From NCBI RefSeq assembly GCF_048771995.1, contig NC_133024.1:54347001-54411000 (forward strand): 64,000 nt of DNA, given 5' to 3'. A program made the translations under genes and the position numbers. A model generated the notes under the pieces. It was not told the origin of the DNA and made no database searches. It saw only the letters and a list, made by a program, of their open reading frames with translations. The DNA comes from Taeniopygia guttata. Lineage: Eukaryota > Chordata > Aves > Passeriformes > Estrildidae. Shown one piece after another: positions 10,681-23,418 of the stretch. How positions within the stretch are numbered: the stretch's first letter is position 1; every line of letters starts with the position of its first letter.

Positions 10681-13600
10681 CAGTAGTACAGCAATAAGTA
10701 GAAAGTGCAGAAGCCTTACAATCACAAAAATAATGGTTTGCATAACTTTATAAAGAAACTGAGATCATGTGTATCCTGCTGCTGATAGCTTTTGAGTCAT
10801 ATTGTTTATGTAGTACATTTTATAACATACAACAGACAAGGCAGTTCTTGTCTGTTTTCCAACTATTCTCTCTCTTGACAGGAGAGCTTTTTCACTGGGA
10901 CACTCATAGATGAACAGTGTGAAGTTTTTAGCTATTTAGAGAAAAGGTATAATTAACAAAGAAGTAAATTCCATGTCTTCTCCTGCCAACATCACCAGGC
11001 AACTGCAGAATTATTGCCTTCTTGATGTGAGGTATGCACCTCATTTCAAAGTTTTATTTTTCACTGCCTTTGATCAGCTCGTCCTTGTAAAAATACATCC
11101 CATTAAAAATGTCTCTCTGTGGACTTGAGTGCTTTACTTTTTTTATACCAATTGCCCAGTGGTTATTAAGGGCAATAAGAAAACTAAAGCTAAAGAGCAA
11201 AAAACTGTGTCAATAAAAATAGCACATATACCATCTGCAGCATCACACAGTACAGCTAATTTATGCTATGATGTTGGAAGTTAGAACAAGGCTCAAAAAT
11301 ACTGGCTTAAACTTTCTCCTGCACAAATTAATAGAGAACAATCAATCCAGTATACTGCCCTTTCAGTAGACTTAATGTACAGTGAATGAATAGTAATTAA
11401 ACTTTAACTTTCTAAATTGCCATTGTCCTATGATCTCGCTTTTTTTCCACCACATATAAATTACATTATAATGAATTATTAAATGGCTAAAGGAGGCAGA
11501 ATTGAGCTTAGAATATCAAAATATAACAGCAGCAAACAAGGAGGGCTCTGCTTTCAAAGAAGTTTTTGTCTTACAAGTGCAGTAAAGAAGAGCACATGAT
11601 GTTTTGCTGGGAGCAGAGAACAAAGTTATACATGATTAAAATATTTCAAATAGATGCTAACAAGATAGATTCCCTTCTGGACTGCATAGCAGAACCACAT
11701 GAAGGACTTCAGACATCGTGTCATGAGCTACTACACAAAAATCTCAGAGCCAATTTAGTCACTATAGTACTAGTAGACTTACATCCCATAACCAGCAACC
11801 TAGATCAGATAAGTAACACATTTGAAATCTCCCCATACTCTGCCATGCTCAACATCGCATGTCCTCCTTTGCCTGCACTTATTTATGCCTAATTTTACTG
11901 AACAGATTTTAATGTTCAAGTTAATTTTCCAGTTTCCTCACACTCTATAGTCAGTAGGAAAAGACAAGCTTCTACAGAACAATTTGGAAGAGGAGCCTAA
12001 ATAGAAGAGGTCCTTTGAGCAGATTAACTAACTCTGCTGACCAGGGAGAAGCCAGTGAGAACAGTTCTAGATTAAGTGTCTAAAACTGGGCAACTCAGTC
12101 CAAGCCAGTCTGGCCTAAAACACCCATATATTGCTATTTTTGAAATAATAAAAAGCAAATTCCACTTTCAGTCTGTCTGCTCACAGAGACCATTTTTCAC
12201 TGGGGAGGAAGCAATTGGCTTTAAATTATAGTGACATAACTTGGTCTCCAACAGGGCAGGGCCAGCAGCTGGCTCATTTCCCCTTCAGCTGCCCAGGAGA
12301 GTTCATCCAGCAGCTGATAGACCAAGGCTTGCAATCTGAGATGAAAAAATTTGGACAGAGCTGATTGAATTTGAATGCAGGCCATCAAAGCATGGCAAGT
12401 TTTATGTGAATAGTCCTTGAGGAAGTGATCTGTGAGAGTGTGGGTGTGTTTATAGCAGACTGTAGCAGTAGAACTGAATGTTAATATTGTACCAAAAGAT
12501 GAGGTGCTAACATCCTAGAGAGGAAGCCAAGAGTTTTGTTAAGAAAGAGAAGAGCTTACTTAAACTGGAGGTGTCAAAAGAACTAAATCTCCTCTATTTG
12601 ACTCCATGGTGTAGAATTCACTGCTACTGAGGCTCACCAATGCCAAAAGTCTAGGTAGGCTGAACTCTAACAGGACAACATCAAGGAGAAAAAAAATCAA
12701 GAGCTATTAAATGCAAAGTCACCCCTCAATCCTTGAGTCCATCTGTCATGGACAACTGGAAGTTGAAAGAATATTCTGGAAAACACCAAATGCTGACTTT
12801 CTTCATGTAATCTTCCTTAGGTTGTTGTTGGCTATCAGATATTCACACTGACACAGTAGGGATACATTTTTGTCTTTCTTGTCATAGTCATAAATACTCT
12901 TAAAAGACTATGGGGGAAGACCTGATCTTACCTGGTATCCTGACTTCCTAGAAAATCTATCACTGACCACTGACTCTCTAGAGCAAACCCAGATAAGCAT
13001 GATGGAAAAACAGGAATGTTTAAAAGAGTGTCACTTGATTGAGGTATTGCAAAGAAAATAGAAAATTAAAAATTTGTTTCCTTCCATAGGCAGAGTTGGT
13101 AGAATGAAAAGTCCAGAAAAAGGTCAGCAAAAAGTGATTTAATCTTATCTCTTACACTGACGTTTTATTATCTTATTGGAGATAAAAATCTCTGTATTCA
13201 GGACCAGCTTCCAAACTTGTTCAATTTCCTGTTGTCACATTCTTCACCTGGTCATTCAAAGTGTTTCAAGAAGTAAAAGCTGAGACATTCCAAAGAACTA
13301 TCAAAACTCCCAAGGGATTCCCTTATTTGTTAACCTTCAGCTATTCTAGACTCTCTTATAAAGCAGCACAGCAAAACATAAGCAAATCCTTTCATCCTTG
13401 TCTGTTCAGCAAACATTCTACTATACACATGTTTTAGAGATTTGAAAAGCAAGGATGAATGGTTGAATCAGGATTCAAGCAGACACACTTCCTTATAAAT
13501 CAGAGTTTTACATAAACTCTAAGATTTAGAAAAGAGGGGCACCATTGCTAGAACAAATCCAATTCTATTGTGTAACACGGGCCACAGATATTAAATCCTG

Positions 13601-13989
13601 CTTTGAATCCAATAACTGTGGATGCATCAGTACATATCAAAAGGTTTTAGTAACAAGAGTACTAAGAAAGAAATGGGGCCAAAATACTGAACTTTCCCAA
13701 GCTGCTGAGAAATGACAGTTCTTAGAGACATAGAAGACAATATATCTCAACAAAGTAGTCTAGAACATTAGAGAGAGCCAAACTGGGGAGTTATAAAGAT
13801 AATTCAGTCTAATGTGTTTAATCAGACAGAAAGCAATAAAGTACACTAACTATGAGAGACCTAGATATTTCATTTTAAATTATAAACCTAAATTGGAAAT
13901 GTTAGTTTCCTTCCAAAGGCAACCAAAGTACCCAAAGCATCTGTCTGCTTTAAATAATTCATGAAGAGGGAAAAAATTATGTTAACTTC

Positions 13990-13992
<3 letters not shown>

Positions 13993-14020
<28 letters not shown>
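13993..14020 (+). repeat. Poly(A) run, 28 bases
   Basis: A homopolymer in AT-rich intergenic sequence, with a second run of 13 A at 14061-14073. No flanking duplication was found. Confidence 0.95.
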
Positions 14021-14022
<2 letters not shown>

Positions 14023-15612
14023 AGAATTTTTGTCAGAACTTTAAATTTACATTCTCATTTCAAAAAAAAAAAAAATGCCTTGAGAGACATAAAACGTTCC
14101 TAGGCTAAAGCAATACATATTAATTAAACAATTCATTTTAGTGTTATTCAGAACACCAACCATTATTGATACAACATATTTAACTAAGATAAAATATGAA
14201 CACCCATTCATCAAAGCATTAAGAGACTTAGAAACTGATATTATGACATTTTTACTTTGAATCAAGATTCATTTTAATAAAAGCCTGATATCACAAGTAG
14301 TTCTTATGTACCCTTAGTAGTCCTATCTGCTCCAATAGGAATACTCATGAAGAATTAAAACAAGCAGTTATGTAAGTCTCTCTCCACAATTAGATTTTAA
14401 TACATGTGGGAAAAATAATTTAACTACTAGCCTCTGGGTGAGAAGAACCTGAAAGGCACTGATCCCAAAAGAGTTCTGAATCTTTGAATTGGGAATAAAT
14501 TAGATTAGCATGCAATATGACAGGGAAACAAAAAAGGCAATGCAATTCTGATTGAAGCATCACATCACAGAAATAAGGAGAAAATAATCCTCTCTGGTTT
14601 AGTCAGATAAGAAAAACAGTAGCTATAACTAGAAAAAAACCCATATAATTATGTTATTGAAAATGAAAACATGGAATGATTATTAGGAAAAATATCATGA
14701 TAAAGGGAAATATTACGCTATGGCATAATATTTTAGAGGAAAGAATAAAAAAGCAGACCAGCACATAGGATTTTAAATGCCATCAGACAATGTTAGGTAA
14801 ACTATTCCCAGGAAAAACCTTCACTGGCTAGAAAGCAAGGTACATAGCTTCCTTTTTGTATTTCAATCACTTGTCATTCCATGAGCTTCCTGGCTGTGTG
14901 ACTAGCACTAGGGACTCTGCCAGATCTGGATGCAGTGGCTCATACAAGATGTAGACAACATCTTGTGTGAGTGTATTCCCTCTCCACGGGCAAGACACCA
15001 ACACTAATGGCTGAGTCTAACTGTGCTGAATTATGTCATAGCTAAATAACTATAATTACTTACATTAACCATAATTTAATGCAATTACCTAAATCATCAC
15101 CATAAGATTGTATCTCAAATCAGCAACTTTTCCCCCCATTCAAAGACAGATGTCCTTTGCAGCAACAGTCGGTGATTTGGATTTGTTTTGGTTTTTTTCC
15201 TATTTGTTACAACATGTCTTCCTTGACAATTTGAGTGGCGGTTTCCTGCCCCTCAGAGAACTTACTTCATTTATGAGTTTTGAATCCAGATGAGAATTAA
15301 ACAAATATAGAATTACAGCTCTTGCAAGACTGTAACAGATCAGAAGAATCAGTTTTGCACACTTTCTCTTCCAAACATGTAGAATTTAGCTTTTTATTAC
15401 TTTAACAAATAGAACAGTTCCAGCTAAAATTTTCTATGAACTGTGATTTCAATTTTAATGTTTCAAACCATGAAATGCTCTCTAAGCACTGACAAAGCTT
15501 TAAGAAAGGCTCTAAGACCAAATAGACTTTCGATTTTCCATCCACATAGAAACCTTGACCCTTTCCACTTAGAAGCTGCTGTAAGGATTCTTTATAGAAT
15601 TACCCAGTAAGG

Positions 15613-15654
15613 AAACAACAACAACAACAAAAAAAAAATAAAAAAAAAAAAAAA
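15613..15654 (+). repeat. (AAC)n followed by an A-rich run
   Basis: Five to six AAC units pass into A9, T and A14. A simple repeat; unstable length is expected. Confidence 0.95.
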
Positions 15655-17399
15655 TTCTGGTCTACCTCTAGTATCAGAGGCAACCAGTTTACCCTCAATG
15701 CACAAAAGTGTCATGGTTTGGGAAACCATTTGATTTGACTGCAAAAGTAAGAAAACTAGAGGAGGCAGTGTAAAGAAAAGAACTAGACCACTGGGGAAAA
15801 ATTTAAAAAATAAAAATCTTGTGAGCCTGGTAGAAGCTGAGAAATTAATGAAAAGAAGATAATGACTTCTTAGTTAGTAATTTTATGGGCAGGAAGGTGT
15901 TAGGCAAGAAAACTGTGACTAGACAAATGCAAGGCTGAAGGAAGAGGAAACACTCTCAGCAGAGGTGGATAAGTACACAGACTAAGCCCAGAGCACGGTA
16001 TCATACTTGCCAGCCTAACCAACTTTCAGCAAGTGGTGGGCTGTGTTGGCCCAGGACCACATTTACATGAACCATTATAAACATTTTAGCTCTTTAAAAT
16101 GGTGGGAACCAGTGTGTTGCAGGAATGAGAAAGTGAGAAATTATGTTTTCAACTTTGCACGCAAGGTAATTATTCCTACAAAGAGAGATTTCATTTGGAA
16201 AACATGTTGCCTTCAGACCTGTGACTGTGCAAGGGGAAAAGGCACATTGCTCTGGGTGCCCCAAAGGATGAGCCAAAAGGAAAAACCAAGGCACACAACA
16301 ATGGCATTCTGCAGGGGACCAAGGCAAGGCACTTGAGAGGGCTGGGGACAGCAGTGCTGAAAGGAAAGCAGGATTAGGAGCTTCGGACCATACTAAGGCT
16401 GCTCTCCTTTGGCTCTCTACCATTTAGCAAAGTTTTCTTCTACATCATATTTTTCCTGGTTCATACTAGTTTTTGCTTAATAGACTAGATCAGTTAGTTA
16501 GATCACCCAGAGAGCACCACATAGAGACTACACACCATGATTACTACTGTAGTCTTTACACCATAGAGACTACATACGTTGAATAGAAGCATTGCAGATA
16601 ACATTTAGAAGGGCTTTAAAATTATACAAGTTCATACCACCTGCTGTGAATTTCTATAGCACCACACTAAATAAAAAGACACAGCTAATAGAATCCTCTG
16701 CATTGTGAAGACAGCAAGTTTCTTTTACCTCTCTACAAGAGCCAGACTAATCTGCCTACTAAGCTGAAAAGAGGAATTGTCTTCAGCAGTCCTTGGATCA
16801 GGTGACTTCTCTCTGTGCCCAGTAATGTTGGTGTCTGGGTGAAGGTAGAGCAAGAGAAGTACAACTGTACTTCAAAAGGAAAAGCAATTTAATTTTTATT
16901 TGGTTTCATGGGAACATGAACTGCCTTTAGCCCCAGGAGACATGCAAACTAGATCCTACAGTTTAGCATGCAACCTCTCATCCCACCCCCAAACCCTCCC
17001 AAAAAACATGAACCTACACTAGTCATTTCCCCAGCTGCAGTAATAATTTTTAACAGCTAAGTGATCATTGCTATAATATCAAAGAAGCAGAAGTGCCGCT
17101 TTTTCTACTTTAAAAAAAAAAAAACCCAAAAAACAAAAAACAAAGTCAGCTTAAAGTGAGTCCCCCTATTCTTTATGGTTTATGACTTGTGATTCTTCTG
17201 CTTGTCAGCTCTTTTCAAAGCCTGCTTTTTCTATGGAAATAGCTGTGAGGCAGTCTTAAGTAACATCTCTAAGGATTAGAGAGATATGTTAGTGGAGATG
17301 TGAACAAACCATCATCTACAAGCAGGAGGTTTAAACCTGTTTGGCAGTAATAGATCCTAGCACATAAGCTCTTTCTTTTTTTAATTAAAAAAGGGTTTT

Positions 17400-17990
17400 G
17401 CTAGCTCAGGATGGAATTCTCTCTTAGGAGCTGCCAAATCCAACAGCCGGATACTGCAAGCTTGCTGCACCCTACGTGCCCATCTCCAGCCAGCAGCGAG
17501 GTTCAGCAGTCATCCCCAGTAAGCACAAAAGTGTCTTATGCAGCAAACAGAGAGAGATATATCCATACTCTCACACACCACGCAGAGCAGCGCAGGCAGG
17601 GAACACATGGCACTCACACAAAGAGGCAGCCTGAGCCCTGTTCCTCCTCTCCAGCTGATCAAGGTTGAAGGCTGTCAGTAGAACACCACAGGTGGCCATA
17701 CATGCATTTCTAAATAGGCACATCTGTTATATGTGCATGTGCAATATTGATCCCTCCGGCAGCCGGCCTAGAAACCCAGTCTATCCAGTAGCTGATCCCT
17801 GATCCTCTGGACTACCCAGCTGGGGACAAACAAGCTTGTGAGCTCTTGGAGGTTCATGGTTTCACTCCAGCTGGTGGCACTAAGATTTCTTTGCCTACTC
17901 ACTGGCTAGTCCAGTTTTAAGTTCATTCATGTTCACACACATGCACTCAGGATGGGGAGTTCATTCACACAGACAGTAAAAATAGGGCTT
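17400..17990. repeat. Second GC-richer CA-rich block, possibly the same family as 9.0-10.15 kb
   Basis: It has the same character as the earlier block: C-rich on the plus strand, with ACTCACACAAAGAGGCAGCC and CTGTTCCTCCTCTCCAG resembling CTCACACCAGGCAGAGGCAC and CCCCTCCTCCTG in that block. It contains CpG-bearing words (CCTCCGGCAGCCGGCC) that are rare nearby. The 85-codon frame at 17411-17668 is not recognisable as a protein. Confidence 0.3.
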
Positions 17991-20900
17991 TACAGGAAGA
18001 TATGGCAAACTGTTAATTAAGCACAAGGTTCCGACAGAAAACTCTATTGATGAGCAAATAGAATAAATTCAATGAGGTCCTTTAAACCCTTCTTCTAGTC
18101 CTCCCCAATCCATGTGTAAGCCTCACGCATTATAACAATTCCTTTAAAATACCCATAATAAGTTTTACATAAATACCAGAATGCTCTTCCACCTACATTC
18201 CATGATGAGTCCTATTAGCCCTGTGGACAGTTGCACAAAATTATAAAGGACAATATTTCCTAATCCTTAATAAATACCCTTTGTGCAGGTGATATATATT
18301 CAATTACTTTTTAAAAAAAACCCTGAAGACTAACATAATATAGTAACCAGTATCAGCAAGTTTAAAAAGTTTTGATTTGTCTACACACAAATAATTAAAT
18401 TTATGTTACCAGTCCTTCTGAGATGGAAGGGACAGTTGCTCCAATGCATGTATTAAATATCTAATGCAGAGGCAAACAATTTGCCAACTAATTACAGATG
18501 CTTCACCCCAGAACCATGATGGTTTAAATATTTGCATTAGCCACAGAAAAATTGGCAGAGAAACTGTCTGTAGTAGATCATAAACTTCCCAAGTTTTTGT
18601 ATAATTTTCTTGAAAATCTGGAATAATCATTAAGCATTCTCTTATGAACATCTTGTAAACTAATCTAAACTAAATTATTTAGTTAAACTAAACAGAAGCA
18701 GATGAGTAATTGGTTGTTTTATCTGGAGCTACTGCTTTATATCCAAATGGTGACATGGACAAGAACAGGATTTTCTCCCAGAAAGAATATGCTAACCTTC
18801 CCAAATAGAACTTAACTTGTCTTAAAACACAAGGCAGTGTTTAACTTGTCTTAAAAAACAACTCAACCAATGGGCAGGAAATAAAGATTACTGCAGTCTG
18901 GTTTGAGTGAATTCACTGCCCAGGAGTTCTGCTTTCCAATTGATTTCTCAGTAAAGCTGCTGGATTCTGATGTAAGATTTTTACTTTAATCTTTGAGACT
19001 CTAAGCGATTACCTTTGTTATGATATGAAAGATAGCTGACAGCCATAACAAAGGGTAACAAAAAGTCTTTATCTGGATCCCCCTTGCTGTAATCAGGACT
19101 TTCTCTGGCAAAGAGCCATGGTTTTTGAACCCATTCACCTTTAATCTCAGCACACAGATTTGTTTCTGTTTCCAGACGTGTAGCAGAGCCCACCATTTCT
19201 CAGGTTATTTCTCAAGAGGAGATTGCAGTGATTAACTTCCTAGCCCCTGTCTTTCTCTCTCCTTAACCCTTGAGATTGAATACATTAGACAGATAATAAC
19301 CCAACTTCATGATGCAGAGCAACCAGGCAGAGTGGGATTTCATAACCACGGCCTGCTGAACCATTCATGCTGGATACTTAAGAAAATTAGGCCATTTAGC
19401 TTTGAATGGAAAATGAGAGATGCACCATGAGCAGAAATTACTAGTGCTCAATCTCTAGTTTTCTTCTTTTTCTTTTCCTAAAAAATTACTTTTCTGAGCA
19501 TGTGTCATAATGCATAGTATTAAAGAGGAAAGAGATAAAGGTTCCTTATCCCATCATCTGAGCCCTCCTAGGAACCCATTCTTCAAGTGTATCATATGAA
19601 ATTCATCAAATACATACTAGGCTCTTGATCCTGAATAGCTTACAAATCTGAAAGATCTTTCACAATCTACTATACATGGAAAAAGCAATAAGAGGGAATA
19701 AGATTTTTTTTTGCTACTAATATTCAACATTAAGGAAAATTACTTCATAACGGAATTTTAAGATCAAATCAAAACAATTCACATACAATCCTCAAATATA
19801 ACCTACTAAATGCTGTATTGCTAATATGTACAGTAAATGTTAAAATATCACTTTATTTTAATATGAAAAAGTCATGCCCCTTGAGCATTAGCAAAGCAAT
19901 ACCTCTTCTCAGATAGTAAATGAATTCTCATTTTTGTTTTAACTTTTTACAACTTCAACAGATTTAAATTTATCTCATTAAAAGATTTGCAAAATATTTT
20001 TTCAGCACAACTCTGACCATAATATGAAAGGGGAAAACACACTTTTCACATTTGTATATGTAAAAGTGTGTGTCTATGAATATATGTATATATACAGACA
20101 CATAGAGAGATATTTCTAAAATACACACTTCTCTGTGTGTGTATAGATGTATACACACATATATGCACACTTACATATTTCTCTGTGTACATGTGCATGC
20201 ACACAAGGTTCTCTGTGCTTCATAGATTGTGTAATTTCATCTTTCCTTATCAAAAGAATCTATCAAGAATTCCACAAAGCTCAATAACAAGCAAACCTCT
20301 CAAAGTTAAAAGCGAATCCTTAACTATTAAAACAATAAAACCCTAATTGTTTCCCAGAAAAAAATGCTAACTCACTTCTATTGCCACAAAGGAAGTGTTA
20401 ATTTACTGTCATTTTCTATGAATTTGTGATATACCAGTATATAGGTAGCACTGCCATTTCCATAGGCAGCTAACAAAACTTATCTGGAGCATTCATTGTT
20501 TTCATATTCTTTTCCAGATATTGTGGGTAGATTATGACATCCATGGAGGAGCTGCATTCTTTATTAGGCCATATAGGATAGCTTCTAGCAACGTACATCA
20601 TGGCCCTGTAATTCCAGAAAAGAAGGCATAAGGGAGCACAGCTTTTATTTCAGCCCAGCAAATCTGCCAACATTTCATTCTACAGATATCTTAATCAGAG
20701 AAAATCATAGAGTTCCTTCCTAGCATCCTTAGACACTATTTTTTATTCTTTTCCAATTCTTAAGACATCTTGTTCACATAAGTTCAGAAAAGCCTTTAGA
20801 GACCTTTGATACTCCCAGAATCACAGCTTGAGAATCATTGCTTCCAACCATGGTTCTTTCTGTGGCGCTCTGTTCACATAATGTTCTGAAGTGCACAGTG

Positions 20901-22786
20901 TCACTTGGAGGGTAGAGCACAAAATCAAGTGACAAAAAGCATTAGAAGAAAAAAGAGTAGACATGATTTGAGGTGGGAGGTTGAAGTAAGAGGAACAGAC
21001 AGATAGATTAGAAGAGCCCTGATGTTTTTTCCTACACATCAGCAAGCCTTCAACAGTAAGAGAGGAAATATTATCTGTTCAGATGGACTACTGCCTAATA
21101 GCTAAGGCAATTCGGGGGAGATGCAAATATTATTCCCATCAAAAGGAGGAATTTTCAGATTACCTGTGAATCCTCTCACATCATTAACAGCTCTGGCTTC
21201 TGTTCTGCAACATTTTAAAAAAGGAAACAGAAACAGAAAGTTAAGCGCCTGGAATCCACTCCTCTTTGGCAAGTGGCAGGCACCATCATAAAAATCAAGA
21301 AGACATTTCAGGGCATTTTTTAAATTTAGACACTGGCCAAAAAACCACAATCTTTTCTATCAGACAGAAGATTAGTGGATTACAAGCTTGAAATTCAATT
21401 ATGAAATTTCACTCAATCTTTAGCATAAAGAATTGAGGTTTTTCATTGCTTCTCAACCTTTGGGACTCTCCCAACATGAGCAAATAACGACATTTATCAG
21501 AACTCTTCAATAAAATGTACAGCTTCAAGACAGGGCACCAGTATAGAGAACAGCTAACGATAGCGTCAACAAGTTAGAGTGGTGATTAAGTTGTTACCTT
21601 TCAGGGGTATCAAAAATAACTCAGCAACCACTGAAACTGCCTAAAGTTTCTTCACAGCAGTGCAATATATCACATGGCAACCCACCTGCTCTGTGGCAGC
21701 TGACTGGTGTTTTGCCCTTCTGCTGCCATGACAGTGCTGGCATTAAAATGTAATCAATACAATTCTGTATGTGATCTGACCTAGCTTCAGAAAGGCATAT
21801 AATTGGATTATCTATTGAATTGTAACCTCATAACAACAGCAGATGGGGCTTTTTTGTATCTTATTCGGTCAAGGACAGGTGAAGTATGAGAGCATGTTAT
21901 TGAAAACAGGAAATTCTGTTAATAAATCTACATTTAATATATTTCAGTATGACCAAAATCTCCTCAAGTCTGGAATCTTAATCTTTCCAGTTTATTAGCA
22001 CAGTAACTTTGACAACATGAATAAAGGAAAGAATTAATGGAGATAATCCAGTCTAGGAATAGTCCTTTTTCCTTATCTCCCATCCCTGTCTCCAGGGATC
22101 TGAGGTTTTCCCTCCACACATCACACAAAAGACTGAAGGGCTCATTAATTATCAGATAACAAAATGCAGCCACTTAGCCTATGGCCTATAGACAAAAATT
22201 AGGAATTATGTTGGTACTATAGGTTTCAAACCGATTTCTGTGGCTGTGTTGCAGTAGTAGCATAAAGCACCAGAAACGTTTACCTGAAGTTTACCCTACA
22301 AGCATGTCAGTCAAATTATTTATGAATTATTCCTGGATCCTTGGCTGGGTACAGTACCTAAAGTGGGGCCCATGATTTAAACCTTGTATATTTATTCAGC
22401 ATTGCTATCCTTATTTAGGGCTAGGACAAAACAGGGCAATAGGAACATCCATGCTGTTCCATAGGGACACTGATCTTAATAGTCATGAGCTAATTACATA
22501 GGATTGGACTTTTCCTGAATGCTTTAATTAACACATTTCCAACTAGGAAAAAGCAATAGACATGGACCTACTAAAAATATTTAAAAAGAAAAGCAACAAA
22601 GCACTGTTCTTCCCAATCTCAAGCAGCTGAGACAAAGTAAAAAAGAGATTCAGAGACCTTGTTCTGGAGAAAAAAAAAATAGAAAAGTAAGGAGAGGCTT
22701 TTCATAGACCAGAAGCCGGCAGCTAAATACAAAACAACTTCCTATGCTTCCGCATATTTGTTTCTTTCTGCAAAGCTTCTTAGGGG
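17991..22786. other. Intergenic, no gene seen
   Basis: AT-rich with the 20.1-kb microsatellite and a small direct repeat (TTAACTTGTCTTAAAA at about 18811 and 18841). No coding evidence. Confidence 0.75.
20050..20215. repeat. Degenerate TG/CA/TA microsatellite region
   Basis: Alternating purine-pyrimidine words (GTGTGTGTC, ATATATGTATATATAC, GTGTGTGTATAG, ACACACATATATGCAC, GTACATGTGCATGCACAC) fill about 165 bp. Open frames here are low-complexity artefacts. Confidence 0.85.
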
Positions 22787-23418
22787 TGTTGGTTGCCCAG
22801 CATGCTGTCCAGGTGTATTTGGCCTGGCTAAGATGGAGATAATTTTCCCCACAGCAGCCTCACAGCACTGTGCTCTGCACTAGTATCTGGAAAGGTGCTG
22901 ATAACACACCACTGTTTTGGCTGCTGCTAAGCAGGGCTGGCACAGCATCAGTGCTGCCTCCCCAACATTCCACCCTCACCAGCAGGGGAGGGAGGGCAAG
23001 ATCTTGGGAGGGGACACATGGCAGCTGACCCTAACTGAATAAAGGCTATTCCATAAAATATGGTGTCTGCTCAGCTATAAAAGCTAGGAGAAAAGAGGAG
23101 GAGGAAGCAGGGGACATTCATTATTTATTATTCATTTGTGATGATATTTATGATATTTGCCCTCTGGAGTAATCATTACACAGGCCAAAGCCCTGGTTCC
23201 TGGGAAGTGGCCAGACATCACCTGCTGATGGAAAGTAGAGAACAAAATATTTTGGGCTTTATTTGCTTGCATTGGCTTTGCTTTCACTTTAGTAAACTGC
23301 CTTTATCTTAACTCACAAGTTTGTTTCAATCTTATTTTCTGCTCCTGTCCTACTGAGGAGAGGAATGACAGAATGACTTGCTGTATGTCTGGTGTCCAGT
23401 CAAGGTCAACCCACAACA
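22787..23418 (+). mobile_element. Solo LTR, avian ERVL-type, diverged
   Basis: About 630 bp that follow the layout of the common avian ERVL LTR family: a GGCCTGGCTAAGATGGAG block, a CAGCAGCCTCACAGCACTGTG block, GTGCTGATAACACACCA, a GGGAGGGGACACATGGCAGCTGACC block, TATAAAAGC at 23076, then CTGCCTTTATCTTAACTCAC and an end near GTCAACCCACAACA. Assignment rests on remembered family structure. There are many small changes, and I could not find a clear target-site duplication, so the ends are approximate and the copy is old. No retroviral genes flank it. Confidence 0.75.

Larger units (their letters stand above)
10681..17399. other. Intergenic, no gene seen
   Basis: AT-rich with the poly(A) and AAC tracts listed separately and a short imperfect repeat of CATAGAGACTACA at about 16522 and 16562. 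The 109-codon minus frame at 16094-16423 is not recognisable. Confidence 0.75.
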
